DNA of 6,524 nucleotides from Brevundimonas sp. GTDB taxonomy: Bacteria > Pseudomonadota > Alphaproteobacteria > Caulobacterales > Caulobacteraceae. This document shows, one piece after another, positions 5,278-6,524 of this stretch. The first letter of the stretch is position 1. Every line of letters starts with the position of its first letter. The position numbers were made by a program, and so were the translations under genes. Location of the stretch: assembly GCA_020253595.1 (NCBI GenBank), contig JADCBH010000103.1, positions 1 through 6,524 on the forward strand, written 5' to 3'. Under the pieces are notes generated by a model. It saw only the letters and a program-made list of their open reading frames with translations. It was not told the origin of the DNA and ran no database searches.

Positions 5278-6314
5278 GCGTCGAACCCCGCCTGACGTCT
5301 CTCGCCCACGGCGGCGGCTGCGGCTGCAAGCTGTCGCCGCAGGTGCTGCGCGACATCCTGTCGGCCATGCCCCAGGCGGCGGCCTTCTCCGACCTCATGG
5401 TCGGGACCGAGACCTCGGATGACGCCGCGGTCTGGCGGCTGAACGATCATCAGGCGCTGGTGGCCACGACGGACTTCTTCATGCCGGTGGTCGATGATCC
5501 CTTCGACTTCGGCCGGATCGCGGCGACCAACGCCCTGTCGGACGTCTATGCCATGGGCGGGCGGCCGATCCTGGCGCTGGCGCTGGTCGGCATGCCGGTG
5601 AACGTCCTCTCGCCCGAAACCATCGGCAAGATCCTGGCGGGGGGGGCCTCGGTCTGCGCCGAGGCGGGCGTGCCGGTCGCGGGCGGCCATTCCATCGACA
5701 GCGTCGAGCCCATCTACGGCCTGGTCGCGCTGGGCCTCGTCCACCCCGACCGCGTGCGGACCAATCGCGGCGCCCGGCCCGGCGACGTCCTGATCCTGAC
5801 CAAGGCGCTGGGCGTGGGCGTGATGAGCGCCGCCTACAAGCAGGGACGGCTGGATACGGAGGGCTATGCCGCCCTGATCGCCTCCACCACGCGACTGAAC
5901 CGCATCGGGGCAGACCTGGCCGAGGTCGAAGCCGTCCACGCCCTGACCGATGTCACCGGTTTTGGCTTGCTCGGCCACGCGCTTGAGATGGCCCGGGGCT
6001 CGGGGCTGGGCATCGAGATCGATGCAGGCTGCGTTCCGCTTCTGCCCGGCGTCGAGGCTCTTGTTCGCGACGGGGTTCGCACCGGTGCCTCGACCCGCAA
6101 CTGGGCCAGCTATGGCGAGGGCGTCGATCTGCCCGCTGACCTGCCGGACTGGCGGCGGGACCTGCTGACCGATCCCCAGACCTCGGGCGGGCTTCTGGTC
6201 AGCGTCGCCGCCGATCAGGCCGAGGCTGTGCTGGCCCAGGTGCGCGCCGCGGGCTTCGAGGCCGCCGAAATCGTCGGCCGGGTGGTCGAGGGCGCCGGGG
6301 TGCGGGTCGCTTGA
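5274..6314 (+). CDS. selD: Selenophosphate synthetase (selenide, water dikinase)
   Basis: This 346-residue enzyme makes selenophosphate, AMP and phosphate from ATP, water and selenide. That product is the selenium donor for selenocysteine synthesis and for tRNA 2-selenouridine. The flexible N-terminal loop reads H-G-G-G-C16-G-C-K19, matching the catalytic Cys17 and Lys20 of E. coli, so this is a cysteine form, not a selenocysteine form. Metal and ATP ligands are in place: D50 in S-D-D-A-A-V, D67 in T-T-D-F-F, D90 in N-A-L-S-D-V-Y-A-M-G-G, and D226 in T-D-V-T-G-F-G-L-L-G-H. Length equals that of E. coli SelD (about 347). The start is GTG at 5274, overlapping the vapC stop by 4 nt (GTGA). No alternative start lies between it and the catalytic loop, and upstream Shine-Dalgarno sequence is weak, so translation probably depends on vapC translation. 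The stop (6312-6314) overlaps the mnmH start. Confidence 0.97.
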   Translation: MSVEPRLTSLAHGGGCGCKLSPQVLRDILSAMPQAAAFSDLMVGTETSDDAAVWRLNDHQALVATTDFFMPVVDDPFDFGRIAATNALSDVYAMGGRPILALALVGMPVNVLSPETIGKILAGGASVCAEAGVPVAGGHSIDSVEPIYGLVALGLVHPDRVRTNRGARPGDVLILTKALGVGVMSAAYKQGRLDTEGYAALIASTTRLNRIGADLAEVEAVHALTDVTGFGLLGHALEMARGSGLGIEIDAGCVPLLPGVEALVRDGVRTGASTRNWASYGEGVDLPADLPDWRRDLLTDPQTSGGLLVSVAADQAEAVLAQVRAAGFEAAEIVGRVVEGAGVRVA

Positions 6315-6524
6315 TCCGCCGCACCGACGACCTGTCGCTCCAGGCGCGCGCCCGCTTCGACGCCATCATCGATGTCCGCAGCCCGTCGGAGTTCGCTCAC
6401 GACCACATCCCTGGCGCGATCAACCTGCCGGTCCTGGACGATGCCGAGCGCGCCGAGGTCGGGACGCTCTATGTCCAGACGTCCAAGTTCCTCGCTCGCC
6501 GCATCGGCGCGGCCAAGGTGGCCC
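6311..6524 (+). CDS. mnmH: tRNA 2-selenouridine synthase, N-terminal part (3' end outside window)
   Basis: Seventy-one codons are visible before the window ends. The protein (also called SelU or YbbB) replaces the sulfur of 2-thiouridine at wobble position 34 of Lys, Glu and Gln tRNAs with selenium, using selenophosphate from SelD. The visible part is the start of the rhodanese domain: I-I-D-V-R-S-P-S-E-F at 19-28, D-H-I-P-G-A-I-N-L-P at 31-40, then V-L-D-D-A-E-R-A-E-V-G-T-L-Y, a block typical of this enzyme and distinguishing it from general rhodaneses. The catalytic cysteine and the P-loop domain lie beyond the window. The start is a TTG at 6311 overlapping the selD stop (TTGA). No ATG or GTG occurs in frame nearby and the rhodanese fold begins about 15 residues later. 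G-rich sequence just upstream may serve as ribosome binding site. Confidence 0.92.
   Translation, partial: MIRRTDDLSLQARARFDAIIDVRSPSEFAHDHIPGAINLPVLDDAERAEVGTLYVQTSKFLARRIGAAKVA

Noticed and set aside
5181..5978. 265-codon open frame opposite vapC and selD
   Set aside because: The product is Arg/Gly/His/Asp-rich without domain features and mirrors the conserved SelD frame.
6311..6314. TGA at the end of selD as a possible selenocysteine codon
   Set aside because: SelD is complete at this point, its catalytic position is already Cys16, and the next frame is the separate mnmH gene.

Overview
The window is GC-rich (by eye about two thirds G+C), densely packed chromosomal DNA. The protein set fits an alphaproteobacterium, most likely a member of Caulobacterales such as Brevundimonas, Caulobacter or Phenylobacterium. 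The evidence is a SleB-type cell wall hydrolase, an ELM1-family protein coupled to greA, a Gtt1-like glutathione transferase, and a FitA/VapB-VapC pair beside selenium genes. The taxonomic placement is an inference from protein style, not from a database search. No rRNA, tRNA, IS element, CRISPR array or phage gene was seen.

Layout. Positions 1-549 (+) hold the 3' end of a cell wall hydrolase gene. It converges, with a 10-bp gap, on trxB (560-1567, -). TrxB diverges across a 75-bp spacer from a small glycine-zipper membrane protein with a Gly/Asp-rich tail (1643-1963, +). The stop codon of that gene overlaps the stop codon of an ELM1-family gene (1960-2952, -). The ELM1 gene is itself overlapped by greA (2943-3416, -). 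Upstream of greA lie a 167-bp intergenic region, a small two-helix membrane protein (3584-3802, -) and a glutathione S-transferase gene (3853-4518, -). So gst, the small membrane gene, greA and elm1 all read leftward.

From 4619 rightward there is a tightly packed rightward cluster: vapB (antitoxin), vapC (PIN toxin), selD (selenophosphate synthetase) and the start of mnmH/selU (tRNA 2-selenouridine synthase, cut by the window end). Every junction in this cluster is a 4-nt stop/start overlap (GTGA, GTGA, TTGA).

How the genes work together. SelD makes selenophosphate, and MnmH uses it to convert 2-thiouridine to 2-selenouridine at the wobble position of certain tRNAs, so these two form a recognised pathway. 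The unusual point is the toxin-antitoxin module joined upstream by the same overlap architecture. It is apparently transcribed from a single promoter ahead of vapB, which would place selenium metabolism under an autoregulated TA promoter. TrxB, GreA, GST and the hydrolase are ordinary housekeeping functions. The most interesting region is 4519-6524.
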